Positions 46,101-57,744 of a stretch of 64,000 nt of DNA are shown piece after piece. The translations under genes and the position numbers were made by a program. Origin of the DNA: Casuarina equisetifolia (lineage: Eukaryota; Streptophyta; Magnoliopsida; Fagales; Casuarinaceae). The notes under the pieces are model-generated. The model saw only the letters and a program-made list of their open reading frames with translations. It did no database searches and had not been told where the DNA came from. The stretch covers positions 18,747,258 through 18,811,257 of the forward strand of contig CM052354.1 of the NCBI GenBank assembly GCA_028551475.1. The letters are read 5' to 3'. Numbering within the stretch: position 1 is the stretch's first letter; each line of letters starts with the position of its first letter.

Positions 46101-46108
46101 TTTGGCGC
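46101..46108 (+). promoter_or_regulatory. E2F consensus site upstream of the FANCD2-like start
   Basis: TTTGGCGC fits the plant E2F consensus TTTSSCGC and lies about 110 bp before the ATG at 46218. Genes for replication and repair often carry this site. Here it would be a fossil of cell-cycle control, since the gene is broken. Confidence 0.5.
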
Positions 46109-46217
46109 CTTTTCGGCCCTTGTCTTACCTTCCAGCTTCCCTTGCAAGCCGGTAGCGACCGATTGGAAACAACCGCCGGAGGTAGAAGAATCAGAAGAAC
46201 GTAGTCGCCGAGCCAAG

Positions 46218-49200
46218 ATGGTGCTTCTCCTGCGCCAGGCCCCTTCCCGTAAAAGACCCTCCTCCTCCGTTCCCCCCTTACATCCTCCCAAAGCTGTCAA
46301 ATCCACGAACTCTCAGCAGGAAAACGACGTCGCGGAAGCCCAGAGAGTGGACAAGATGGTGTCTATTCTAGCAGAGGCTGGATGCACTCTAATCAATCTG
46401 GCAGGGCCGCCATTTCATATGATTTCAAACTCATTTCCTGTTGTACTTTCTTCCCCATTCATTTCCTTTAGAAGCATGCTTTCTTAAAATGAAGCTTAAT
46501 TTCTAAAGTCGTTGGGAAGAGGGGAAACCTGTATTCTTTTAACATGTTGGGCTTACATGTAAAGACTGAGAACCGTAACTTTCCAGTGCTTCTTTCATTT
46601 CCCTTTTTCCTCTATTTTCTCGGCAACCAAACAAAGCTCACTTCTACATAAACCTTTTAATATGTTCTACGTTCCGTAGAGAAAATTTGAAAATCTTTCT
46701 TCAAAATTTTCTGACATTTACGTGTCTTCAGGGTTCTCATCCCTACGAATAAAGGTGGTTTTGGTCCATCAGAAGCGTGAGCCTTGTCAGACATCTCTTG
46801 CTGGTCCAATCCCTCCAACTAGACATTCAAACCACGCTTCTCGAGAAAATTCCAGAATATTTCGATGTATATCCACAATAGTCGGGGACGTCTTTGTCTC
46901 TTGAAGATGATGTTGCTAGACTTATCATCAATCAGTTTCGATGGCTTGATTTTATTGTCGATCCTGATGCCTTCACTGAAAAATTGATGCAAGTTCTCTC
47001 GAGTTGCCCTCTACACCTAAAGAAAGAGATCATTGGATCATTACCAGAGATTATTGGTGGTCAAAACAATAATACTCTGGTTGATGGCCTTGAACAAAAT
47101 GCTTCAAGAGGATACCTCTATAGTTGTCTCAGTGCTTGACTCTCTTTCAAACCTTACTTTGGACGGTCAATTGCAATAGCAGGTTTTTCATTATCTTATC
47201 ATTAAGTTCTCTGTTTCAAGGAAATGTTGGGGAAATAAGTTTCTAAGAATTTGGGTTCTTCCATAGTGTGCCTTGTATGAAACGGAAACTTACAATATAG
47301 TTGAATTGAGCTTATTGAGATAAGGGTGTCTGCTTCAGGTTCCCTGTGGCAATATTTATGATATTCAAAGACTGCATTTACGTTCTTTGCTTAAGATTTA
47401 AGCAAACATATGGTGTATCGGGCTTCTTTTATTTGCCACTATTAGATTGCTAATGAATATGGAGTTTCAAAAATTTCCTTCTTTAGGACTCGGGGAAAGA
47501 AGGATTAGTTGAGTGGGACATGACTGCTTTTCTTCTAGTTGTTTATTTTGTTTCTTGTTAAACCGTACTGACTGTGAATGAAATTCTTATTGACCGGTCT
47601 TAGGCCTGCAATTGGTTATGACTAAATAGCAATGTCGAAGGGTATTTTTTTTTAAATAATTTTTGTTTTGAAGGTCATCACCATTGCATTGTCATGCATC
47701 CGCACGATTGATGCGGAGCACATGCCATATCTACTTAGGTTTCTGCTGCTTTCAGCGGCACCAGCAAATATTCGGAGAATAATGTCGCAGATCCGTGAGC
47801 AGTTGAAATTTGTTGGACTGTCAAACTCTTGTTCATCACAACAAATTAAAAAGTCAGGAGTAAACAACACCGAGGCTTCTATTCTCGATGCATTAAGATC
47901 AAGTCTGTGATTCAAGAATGTAAACTCTTTGCTTTATAGTGTCTTGAGAATACTTTCATGCATTTACCTTGCTTTTTGCATTTGTTGCTACTTGCAGTCG
48001 CTCTATCAGGAGATCTTGAAAGAACTAAATAGCATTCAAAAACCTCGGGATCACAAAGTGGTTGACATATGGCTACTCATGCTCATATATACTAATGGCG
48101 TGTCCCAGCAGAAGAGCATAGAAAAGATATTCAAGAAGAAAATTATGGAAGACTGAATTTAGGAAGCAATGCTTGATCAGTGCATTTGTGGAAATAAGGA
48201 ATCGGTAAAGGTATCTGCAAGAATTCTGTGGTTTAAGGAATATATTTCTTTTATTTTAGATGTTCTGAAACTCTATCTGGATCTCATTTGAATTTCATTA
48301 GGATTATTTTCCATTGTTTCTTTCGTTGTCTGAGTACTTGCTGGCTTGCAAAGAACAAAAAGTAAGGGAGTTTGGCATCCACATGTACACTTGTCTATTT
48401 GAAGAATTTGCAGACACTTATTCAAGACAGGAAGTAAGTGGACTAAAATTGATATTTTGGCATACTAATGAATAGGAAGACGTATTCCGGGAACTCTTAG
48501 TTGTAGTTTCTTTGCAGGTTCTTGGTGCACTAGTTACTCATGTTGGATCTGGTGTCAGTTTTGAAGTGCATTCCGCTTTGGGCATTATGGTTCTTCTGGC
48601 CTCCAAATATGCGCCAGATTTGGTTCCTCTTAATTCTCAGATAAATGGTATCTTTTTTGCTGTCTTGATTCCAGTGCTTCACTTTAAGGTGTTCCATTGC
48701 CAAGATGTCTTGATTTTTTATTTATTTTAAAATCTAGGTATTTTGGATTACTTGGAGGGAGTTAACGTTGATAATCTGCACAAGGTGTTGTATAATATCT
48801 TGGCCATTACGGATTTTAGTGTTCTAACTGCCATTCTTTTACTAACTTTGTGATTGTGCAGGTTTATGAGGTTTTTGGTCATTTAGCACTTTCCGCTCAA
48901 TCAAGTGCAGATTCCTACGGATCTTTGATTACAAATGAAGTATTGATGATCATAAGGAAGCAGGTACAGCAAAAGCTCTTTTCATATCGAATGTAAACAG
49001 AACATATTGTCATAAAATTTGTTTAATGAGTATCTCTGTTTTGGATGTATACGTTGTCTTTTTGTAGTCTCTGGTAACTGCGAAGTGATTTGTTCTACAA
49101 CCTCCCTTCCCTCCAGGTAAGCAATCCAGATGTGACGTACAAGAAGATGGGCTTAATTGGAACTCTAGAGATAGTTTCCTGTCCTGGAGATGCACATAGT

Positions 49201-50609
49201 GTTTCCTATGCATCCGCATCTAAGGTAGGACCTGGTAGTACTGAAATTAGATAGTTTCCTGTCCTGGAGATGCACATAGTGTTTCCTATGCATCCGCATC
49301 TAAGGTAGGACCTGGTAGTACTGAAATTAGAAATCTTCCTCATAGAAAGTTTGTCCCTGACAAAGCTTTACTTATTTTCATTACCAGAAATATTGTGCAG
49401 AACTTACATATGATATTTATTTCTAAAACTTGTCTGGATATTGTAGGATAGGGAAACATGTAGGAGAGTTCGAATCTCCTTTTCTGTCTGATCTTGATGG
49501 TGGGAAAATGCATATTAAGGAATCATATTGTGGTTTAGAAGGTAAGTTTTGTGATGCAGTCTATGTTCCTGCCTAGAAAAGAGAAAAAAGGAAGATTAAG
49601 CTGACTTAAAGATTAGCATCCTTGCTTGTTCTTTTTGCAGGTGAATTGTGGATGAACTTGGATGGGTATCTCCTGTTTGTTTGAACATTTTGCCATTGGC
49701 TTGCTGTTCCCCGGAGTACTGTTTTAGCTGTGTTCTCCCATATATATACTATCAGGTGTTTTACTAAATGTTTATGAATGATGAAGTTGAAATTTGGTTG
49801 TCTGCAGATCATCTTCCTTACAAATTCTTCCTGCCAACTTCCTTTTATTATCCACTGTAAGTGCATCTGCCGTTTTGGAAGTGAGAAGAGTGACAAGTAA
49901 TGGGATAAATAACATGGATCTTCTGTTACTTGTCAGATTGAGAGATTGACCAATCAGGGTTCTCTCGGAGGAATTGATGCTTTACTTGGCTGCCCTTTGC
50001 ACCTTCCTTCCTCTAAGGTCATACCGGCAAAAATTCTTTCTTAAATTCTTTAAATTGATTCCGTGCCTGAATGTCTCACTCTATGCATGTTTTACAGTTT
50101 AAGAGATTCAATTGCTTTTGTCTTTATCGATGATTCTTCTCTTTGATAGCTTTGATTTGCTTGAGGAAGACTTGGAAACTTTGATTTTACTAAAATGATC
50201 TATACTGAGGAGTGGAGATTATGATAAATATACGCAAGGGAGTAACTCAGAGTCACTCAATGCAACTGCTGGGTATGCATAGAGTATTGACAATTTAATT
50301 GGCTTATGCAATACCAGTACTTCTCTGGAGCTGCCTGGAAGTCTTTGACTCGGAAGCAGAAACAGATTTTGTGCCTCCCTCTGTTATGGGGCAAATTGGA
50401 TACGGAACTGGTAAACTCACAAGTTTGCAAAAGTTACGTTCATCTTTGGATGGCCCTGTTATTGACATTTTTGTTTGTTACGCTCCTGCTACTACATGTA
50501 GCTTAATGCCTTCTGTACACAATTGGAAGGAAGAATTGCATTTACCAGTCAAGCTATATTAGAGGAGACTGTTTGCAAGCTGTTGAAGCGTTTAAGGAAC
50601 CTGGTGTAT
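46218..50609 (+). pseudogene. FANCD2: FANCD2 N-terminal half, decayed
   Basis: The start MVLLLRQAPSRKRPSSS and VDKMVSILAEAGCTLINLAG match the first exon of plant FANCD2. Ordered exon blocks follow: LEKIPEYFDV (about 46845), LEDDVARLIINQFRWLDFIV (about 46900), HLKKEIIGSLPEIIGGQNNN, VITIALSCIRTIDAEHMPYL (about 47675), EILKELNSIQKPRDHKVVD (about 48011), LSEYLLACKEQKVREFGIH (about 48328), VLGALVTHVGSGVSFEV (48518), VYEVFGHLALSAQSSADSYG (about 48863), SNPDVTYKKMGLIGTLEIV (about 49120), EGELWMNLDG (about 49640), IERLTNQGSLGGIDALLGCP (about 49940), YFSGAAWKSLTRKQKQIL (about 50319) and LLKRLRNLVY (about 50580-50609). Premature stops (SLTLDGQLQ followed by TAG; IMED followed by TGA), frameshifts around 46740-46880 and near 47100, an 80-bp duplication and loss of the C-terminal half show it is dead. 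It lies downstream of the C-terminal relic on the same strand. Confidence 0.88.
49171..49330 (+). repeat. 80-bp perfect tandem duplication in the FANCD2 relic
   Basis: ATAGTTTCCTGTCCTGGAG and the next 60 bp, spanning an exon end and the GTAGGACC intron start, occur at 49171 and again at 49251. Confidence 0.93.
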
Positions 50610-51161
50610 GTTCTCATGCCCTCAATTCCACGATGTTTGCTTAAATTTTAAGTTAGATTATTATGATCGTTATTATCACAATCATTTAATTATTAAAGCT
50701 CCTTGGACTAATTTCCAAGTGGTGTTAGCTGAAATTTGTAACTAAGCATTGTTTTCCTCGATTACTTTGTTGTTTCCAGACAAAGAAAATCATTACTTAA
50801 TGATTGATAGGTATTGGAAAAAAAATATAAACCTACATGCAATAATTATTGTTGTTATCTTGAAGTTTATGAAAGTTAAAGCAACTTATTAGTTAAACCA
50901 TCCGGAGAAATATTAAATACTGCCTTGACTGTGGGCTTAATCTTGTTTTAAGAGAGAATACTTGTCTAAGATGGCTTACATACTGCTTCTTGTGTCTCAG
51001 AAAGGAAGTCCAAAGACACAAGGGAACCCCACTGATTAATTCAGTTAAAGTGTTGCTGTTTTTTGTCACGTCAAACAATTAGCAAAAGCATGCCTTTTCA
51101 CTAATATGAACATTGTATGGCTTCAATATGATGGAGCCTTTTGTATGGCTTCAATATTTCG
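50610..51161. other. intergenic, no gene recognised
   Basis: AT-rich. Near 51114 and 51141 the block TTGTATGGCTTCAATAT occurs twice just before repeat H copy 3. Confidence 0.4.
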
Positions 51162-51885
51162 TGTTGGCTGATAAAAAAAATTAAAAAACATAAACAAGAT
51201 CAAAAAAGTTAAATGCATAACCGAAATATTGAGTTATTATTAATAAAATATAAATCCCAACAAAATTTTACCAACGCTAGTTGTTCCATTAATAGAACAG
51301 ATAACTCTTGCAAACTAAGTTTACAAAGATCAAAGCAATAATTAATAAAATCAAATCAATTACATGATTCTAAAACCTTCAAAAACCAACCGAGGGTATT
51401 CTTCTTGTAGACATTCTGAAATCTAAACTTATATCCTCTCGTTCCACTCTATTCAATCAAATTCAATTTAAACTTTCATTAGATTGTAGACATCCTGAAG
51501 TCTAATTCCAAATGTCAGACAAAATAAACCAAAACCACATTTAAATTCCAACAGAGAGTAATCAACGAAAACCAGATAAAACATACCGTCTTAGGAGAGA
51601 TGGAAATGGACAATCGGCAAACTGGATGACAAAAACATGAAAGATACCTTTTCTCGGACAGATCTCATACTCCCTCTTATGAACCACAACTGACCCACAA
51701 ACTAACGCCTCTTGGCCAATTTTGTGGAGGATGCTCCAAGCCGAGGCAGAGAGAAGGCTTGCGACGGACAGAAAAATGAGAAAAAGAGAGGCAGAGAAGG
51801 CTTGATATGAATCTGACCGTTGGGGAACAGTCCTCTTATCGTGACACGTTTTGTGAGGGGGTCGAGTGAGTCCACGTGCGGGGAA
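51162..51885. repeat. repeat H copy 3 joined to array-flank sequence, without the array
   Basis: 51162-51745 matches 29670-30240. 51745-51790 then matches 30785-30850 (GAGGCAGAGAGAAGGCTTGC, GACAGAAAAATGAGAA). 51790-51870 matches 37430-37510 (TGACCGTTGGGGAACAGTCC, CTTATCGTGACACGTTTTG). So the sequences that flank the 5.8-kb array at 30-37 kb are nearly adjacent here, with no array and most of the 125-residue ORF absent. Confidence 0.8.
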
Positions 51886-51952
51886 GCCGCTGCATGTTTG
51901 CGTATCTAGGCACGTCGATGTCAATTTCCACAGATACGCAACATGCAGCCGC
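51886..51952. repeat. stem-loop inverted repeat within the dispersed element
   Basis: Arms GCCGCTGCATGTTTGCGTAT-CT (51886-51907) and AGATACGCAACATGCAGCCG-C (51932-51952) are inverted repeats with a one-base difference in length and one mismatch near the base. They enclose a 24-nt loop containing GTCGATGTCAATTTCC. Related copies lie at 58951-59017 (both arms), 37965-38060 and 61655-61715 (partial). Confidence 0.8.
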
Positions 51953-51959
51953 ATTGTCA

Positions 51960-52335
51960 ATCTGATGGCAGGAAATCTTCGTTTCGATTGTCAAATCTGA
52001 ACCCGCGAACAAGCCTTGATTGCTGTTCAAACTGAAAAGAAGGGTTGTTAATGTAACCAAGGTGTCAGAACCAATCTATTGCAACAACTGGTCTGTCATG
52101 TCCGGAAGCTCAAGAAAAAGCCTAAAAAGCGACTGGCGCCCTTGAAAGGCTGTCAAACGGTGACCCCAAACCGTGGCTCCGTGATCTCACGCCGTCAACT
52201 CCGCCTCCCCTCTGCTTCTCACCTCACCAAGCCGCGTAGAAGCGGGTCCTAGTTGATGTTCGGTCCCAGCTAAGCAATCTGAGGCTACGTAAGGTTTAGT
52301 GTACACAACTCAGTAGAATAGTTATTAGCCTCGAA
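51960..52335 (+). repeat. dispersed repeat S, copy 1 (short form)
   Basis: This matches 59036-59530 and 62400-62890 but lacks the block GGATTTAATTAACTGTCATG to GTACTGTGGGG. The GC-rich core at 52095-52251 is nearly identical to 62645-62802, with AAAAGCGACTGGCGCCCTTG, AACGGTGACCCCAAACCGTG and CCGCGTAGAAGCGGGTCC. In all three copies a frame reads CHVRKLKKKPKKRLAPLKGC in the first part (His changed to Asn in the 59-kb copy). Confidence 0.88.
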
Positions 52336-53017
52336 ACGGGGGAGGATCTCCCAGCTGCATCATTGGTGGTGGCACAACACTAGGAGCCATTTCGAGATTG
52401 TAGGGGTTCAGTACTGTCCTTCATTGGTTCGAGGGAAACTTTTTTGCACCAGCGCTTTTCTGGAAGACACGGCAAACCACCCATTCATCCTGCTGTATAA
52501 GCAAAAGAGTTCCACGTTAGAACCATCTACTAATAGAGTCTACACAAGTCATAACTTACAACCTCAAAGGTTAATCCAAGCAATAAGAGAAAGGCATGTA
52601 ATTGTGCATTCAAAACTTACCCTGGTTTTGTTTGGCCCAGGTCAGAAACTTACCGAATTCAAAACTTTCTTTTTCCTCCCCTCTCTTGTGCCTTTGCTTG
52701 GCTCAAGTCCTGGTTTTCCAAGTTTACCCAGTACATTTCATGGCCTTGCATATGGATACTACTACGACTACTACAATATGTTAATTGTTGTCGTAATTAT
52801 CTTTGCATATGATTACTACTCTACCTCTTCATGACGGACCAAATTGCACCCTTACTTTAGCTTTGACATGTTCTTGTCTGGAGTTTGTATAACTGATCTT
52901 TTACTAGTTTTTCTCCTAATGTCTGAACCCATCGTACTTTTGCCTTGCCCAGATGACTGATGAAATGACTATGCAATTCAGTTTTAGAAGATGAAAATTT
53001 GAGAAGTTTAAATGCTT
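52336..53017. other. intergenic, left flank of the Copia element
   Basis: No gene recognised. Contains a TACTACGACTACTACAAT-like low-complexity stretch near 52759. Confidence 0.4.
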
Positions 53018-53022
53018 CAAAA

Positions 53023-53254
53023 TGATGAGAAAGTAAATGAAAACTAATGACGGTTGAAAATGCAAGGAAACCGAAACCTGTGGGAAAATGCCCAGCGACA
53101 ATGTTTGCATTCTCTGAAAAACTCAACCTATGAACTGTACATCTTTACAAGTATATACTACGTTTGAATGAAAGCTAAAGGACCCGTTAGTTAACTAACG
53201 GGCCAACCTAAACAATGACCCAAAAGGATCCACAACTTATTATATATTTTAACA
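53023..53254 (-). repeat. 3' LTR of the Copia element (left end)
   Basis: 232 bp, TG...CA, starting TGATGAGAAAGTAAATG and ending ATATATTTTAACA; about 96.5% identical to the other LTR. Confidence 0.95.
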
Positions 53255-56200
53255 CTCCCCCTCAAGCTGGAAATTTGTACAAATTAAATATTCTAAGCTT
53301 AGATAATAGATAATTATGTTGTGGACTATATAAAGCTTTAATAAACACATCTACAGGTTACTCTCGTGTGTTGATGTAGCAAGTCCGTATGATCCCTCTC
53401 TGAATCTTCTCACGAATAAAATGACAATCTATTTCAATATGCTTCGTTCTCTGGTGGAAGATGGGATTTGTCGCAATGTGTCTAGCTGCTTCACTATCAT
53501 AGAAGAGTGGAATTGGATGAGGGATGGTTACACCAAGGTTTAAAAACAATCCAAGCAACCAAATAATTTCACAAACTGTATACCCCATAACCCTATTCTC
53601 TGATTCAGCTGAAGATCGTGATACGGTAGGTTTCTTCTTAGCCAACCATGATATAAGAGAATTACCTAATTTGGTCCAATACCCTGTTACACATTTCCGT
53701 GTCATGGGGCAAGTCACATAATTTGAATCGCAGTATGCATTAAGTTCCAACTTGGACGAAGAGGAAATAAAATTTCCAAGGCCTGGAGATCCCTTGATGT
53801 ATTTTAATAACCTCATAGCCGCATCCATATGTGAGCATTTTGGAGTATGCGTGAATTAGCTAAAATGCTGGACTGCAAAGGAAATATCTGGTCTTGTGTG
53901 AGTTAGATATAAGAGTCTTCCAATCAATCTCTGATAAGGCCCATAATCTTTCATAATTGGATCATCTTTTCTCTCAGGATCTCCCTCATCATATTCTGGG
54001 GTAGTGAGCTTAATATTTTGTTCCAAAGGAGTAATTACCAGCTTTGACCCTCCAACTCCGGCCTCTGACAGTAATTCCAATGCATATTTGCGTTGGTTAA
54101 GGTATATGCCTTTCGGTGAGCGAGCTATCTCTATCCTAAGAAAGTATTTGTATTGTCCGAGATCTTTCATATGAAATACTGAATGCAAGTATCTTTTAAG
54201 CTCTGAAATTGCAGCAAGGTTGTTCCCTGTAACCAAGATATCATCAACATAGAATAAAAGGATAATGAATGAATCCCTAGTTCGTCTGGTGAACAAGGCA
54301 TAATCATGTAAAGATTGATGAAAACTCTCTGCAAGGAGTGCCTTTGTAAATTTAGCATACCATTGCTTTGAGGCTTGCTTCAACCCATATAATGACTTTC
54401 TTAGGTGACATACTGATCGCTCCCCCTGAGGTGAAAAACTAAGTGAAAGTTGCATAGAAATCTCTTCCATCAAATCTCCATGCAAGAAAGCATTATGCAC
54501 ATCTAACTGATGAAGACATTAATTCTTAACTGATGCAATGCTCATAACTGATCTTATAGTCACAGATTTCACCACTGGTGAGAAGGTTTCATCATAGTCT
54601 ACACCTTCTCGTTGTGTGTACCCCTTAGCCACCAAACAGGCCTTATATCTCTCAATAGTACCATATGCTTGATGCTTCACCTTATATACCCACTTACATC
54701 TTATGGCTCGGCAACTAGGCAGAAGTGTTACAACATCCCATGTACGATTGGCCTCTAGGGTCAATAATTCCCTATCCACAGCATCAACCTAATGGTTGTC
54801 CTTAAGTGCCTGATGATATGTCTCAGGCTCAGTAACAACGGAGATTGAGGCAACAAATTTCTGGTGATGTGGGTGAAAATGATCAAGGGAAATATGGTCT
54901 GATATAGGGTAGCAACTATTTGACCCTATGGAGGTGGTCGAACATATATAGTCAGTGATCCAAATGGGAGGACGTGTGGGTCGTGATGATCGTCGAACAA
55001 CTGGTGGTGATTGTACTAGAGGAGGTTCCACAAGTGATTCATAGGGTTGATTCGTTGTTATAATTTGAGGAGGATCAACAGGCTAAGAATGTGTACCTGA
55101 ATGTGGTGTGTTCAACTCTGGAAAGGGCTCCAAAGGCATCTATTGAGGTGGAGTTTGTGATGTATTCAGAGAGAGCTTCGGTGGAGTAGACAACGAATCG
55201 CATGACTGGGTGATGTCTGGGACTGGTGCAGCCTGATCCAAGGGCGGATCACAAAAAGATTCTGAGGACTAACTTAGAGAGAACGGAAAATCATATTCAT
55301 AAAAAATGACATCACGACTCATAAACAATTTTTCGCTATCCGGATCATAAACTTTATAACCCTTTTGCATAGAAGGTTAACTAAGGAACACACATGGTAT
55401 GGCCCTTGAAGAGAATTTATCTCTAGGGCACAAATCTGTGGCATAACATCTGCATCCAAAGACTCACAAATGATCCAATGAGGGGACTCTCCCGTGCAAC
55501 ATCTCAAAAGGAGATCGATTCCTAAGTCTAGCACTGGGTAATCGATTAATAATGTGGGTAGCTGCCAAAATGCAATCTCCTCAAAAACGTGTAGGGATGT
55601 GAGCTTGAAACATCAAGGTTCGTGCAACATCTAATAAGTGGCGATGCTTGCATTCTACTACCCTATTTTGTTGAGGAGTATGCATGCAAGAGCTCTCATG
55701 ATATATCCCATGAGATGCCAAAAAAGAAGAACATGCAGTGGAAAAAAATTCTGTACCATTGTCAGAACGAATGCGTTTAACTTAAGCATCATGTTGGGTT
55801 TGAATCATAGAAATAAAAGATTGAATGGTGGGAAATACTTGATCTTTAAAATATAAAAGAAAAGTCCAAGTCGCACGTGAGAAATCATCAACAATGGTAA
55901 AAAAATAGCACGACTTGTCATGATTGGGTTCCTTATGGGGTCCCTATAAATCCATGTGCACAAGGTCAAAAATAACATTACTAAATGTTTGATGTTGTGG
56001 GAGAACAGATCGAATCTGTTTTGCTAATGGACAAATGAAGTAAGAAAAGAATTTAGGACATTTTATACGTTTCCCATGTGTGTAATAACATTTTTGAGAA
56101 TTATGTCCTAAACGTCTATGCCACAAAATATAACTAGAATTAATGCTATTATTAGATAAACTATTCACATTCAAACATGACGGAAGCGAACGAACAGTAT

Positions 56201-57281
56201 GCAAGATGCGTGTAATGCAAGAAGGCAATTCATGAAGAGTGGGTTGCAAAAAATAGAGCCCTTGCATTGCTTTACCCAATCCAATCACCTGCCTAGTCGT
56301 ACGATTATGAAAAATACAAAAGTCATCTAGGAAAGTAATGATGCAATTGCAATAAGAAGTGATCCTTTAATTGAGAGAATATTAAATTTCAAACAAGGTA
56401 TAAAAAGGACATGGTTCAAGTGTATCAATTTTGTGGGTTGTGCATGTCCAACATGAATGACATAAACAAACATATCATTAGGCAACTTAACAGGTAACGA
56501 TTGTGGTGTGCATGGATAATAAGAATACAAAGATTTTAGATCGCATGTGACATAATCACTTGCACCTAAATCTATAATCCATGGATGGCTATAATGTGAT
56601 TGAAGCATCATACCTTCATAGTTCCCCAATGATTGAAAACCCAAGCTGTTTTTAAGCTGATTCAAGTGAAGGACTTGAAAACTGTGGCCTTTGGACTTGA
56701 AATGTAAGCCCATCCGAGTGCCCCTTTGCAGCTTGGAATGAATTAAGTGAAAAGAAACCTATGCCTTGCAGTTGCTGCCCACTGAAGCCTGTAAAAGGCC
56801 TTGTAATTGGAAGAACAGGTTGTTGTCCCATGCCCAAGGAGAGATACTGCCCTGCCGCATAAACCATGCCCGCAACAGTAGATCACATTTTGCACTTCAA
56901 CAAAAGCTTGCAAAAAAGCTTTGGCACTAAAGTCAACAAAAGCACTTTGGAAAAGTCCAAAGAAGGGAGCCCTTTTTAGACTTGCGGCAAATTTGGGGAT
57001 GATGCCGAAAATCGCCGTGAATGATGCCGAAAAAGCTCTTACAATATATTTGTCGGTGATAGCTGAAAGCAACCCAAAGACAAAAACTTCCACAGTAGAT
57101 CTGCCACTGCCGGAGAAATGAAGGGCAAATCTATCGAAACAACAAATCTGTTGATGATGGCTGAAGGCAGCCGAAGAAGAGAAGAAAAAAATGACAGCCA
57201 ACGGCGGCACAATCAAACAAGTTGATTCAGATCAAGAAAGGGGAAAAACCAGATTATCCCATAACCTGCTCCACGATACCA

Positions 57282-57513
57282 TGATGAGAAAGTAAATGAA
57301 AACTAATGAAGGTTGAAAATGCAAGGAAACCGAAACCTGTGGGAAAATGCCCAGCGGCAATGTTTGCATTCTCTGAAAAACTCAACCTATGAACTATACA
57401 TCTTTACAAGTATATACTAGGTTTGAATGAAAGCTAATGGGCCCGTTAGTTAACTAACGGGTCAACCTAAACAATGACCCAAAAGAATCCACAACTTATT
57501 ATATATTTTAACA
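57282..57513 (-). repeat. 5' LTR of the Copia element (right end)
   Basis: 232 bp with the same ends as the left LTR and the same GTTAGTTAACTAACGGG palindromic block. It is followed by the CAAAA target duplication. Confidence 0.95.
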
Positions 57514-57744
57514 CAAAATGAATTCAACAGGTAAAAAAAAAAGCTAGCGGACATTTCGTTGTATCTATTCATTCTCTTTTGGAGAATGAATTAACCTTGT
57601 ATATGTGTTTTTAGTAGTCTTTGCATCGACTGCACATCGGAATATAAGCTTAATTCGACAGATAATTCGCTATCCCATGTAATACAGATGCTTGAGGAGT
57701 ATTTTAGGAAAACCAAAGAAAAAGGATGATGACATATAACGCAC

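Larger units (their letters stand above)
53018..57518 (-). mobile_element. Ty1/Copia LTR retrotransposon, broken
   Basis: The element spans 53023-57513 (about 4.5 kb) with 232-bp LTRs and a 5-bp target duplication CAAAA at both ends (53018-53022 and 57514-57518). It is oriented on the minus strand. A TGGTATC primer-binding-like site follows the right LTR, and a polypurine tract (TTGAGGGGGAGT) precedes the left one. Ordered pol parts are visible: protease-region block WIIDLGASDYVT, GAG-pre-integrase block HRRLGHNSQKC, integrase remnants, reverse transcriptase with FYVDDILVTG, and RNase H with SRSSAESE. Most of gag is not recognisable; about 350 bp of unrelated-looking sequence lies there. The coding part is broken by multiple interruptions. 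The LTRs differ at about 8 of 232 positions (about 3.5%), so the insertion is one to several million years old, depending on the rate assumed. Confidence 0.95.

Noticed and set aside
39624-50609. A single functional FANCD2 gene with unusual exon order
   Set aside because: Both pieces carry frame breaks and lost exons, and the middle of the protein is absent.
51886-51952. Stem-loop as a Helitron 3' end
   Set aside because: The hairpin is not followed directly by CTRR, the arms and loop are longer than usual, and no matching 5' TC end was found.
52095-52251. GC-rich core of repeat S as a structural RNA (7SL, RNase MRP, snoRNA)
   Set aside because: It does not match the conserved boxes I know for these RNAs, and no Pol III promoter or upstream element is visible.
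56743-57216. A 157-codon minus-strand frame at the Copia gag position as a real gag or host gene
   Set aside because: It shows no gag or zinc-knuckle features, and the content appears to be unrelated inserted DNA.
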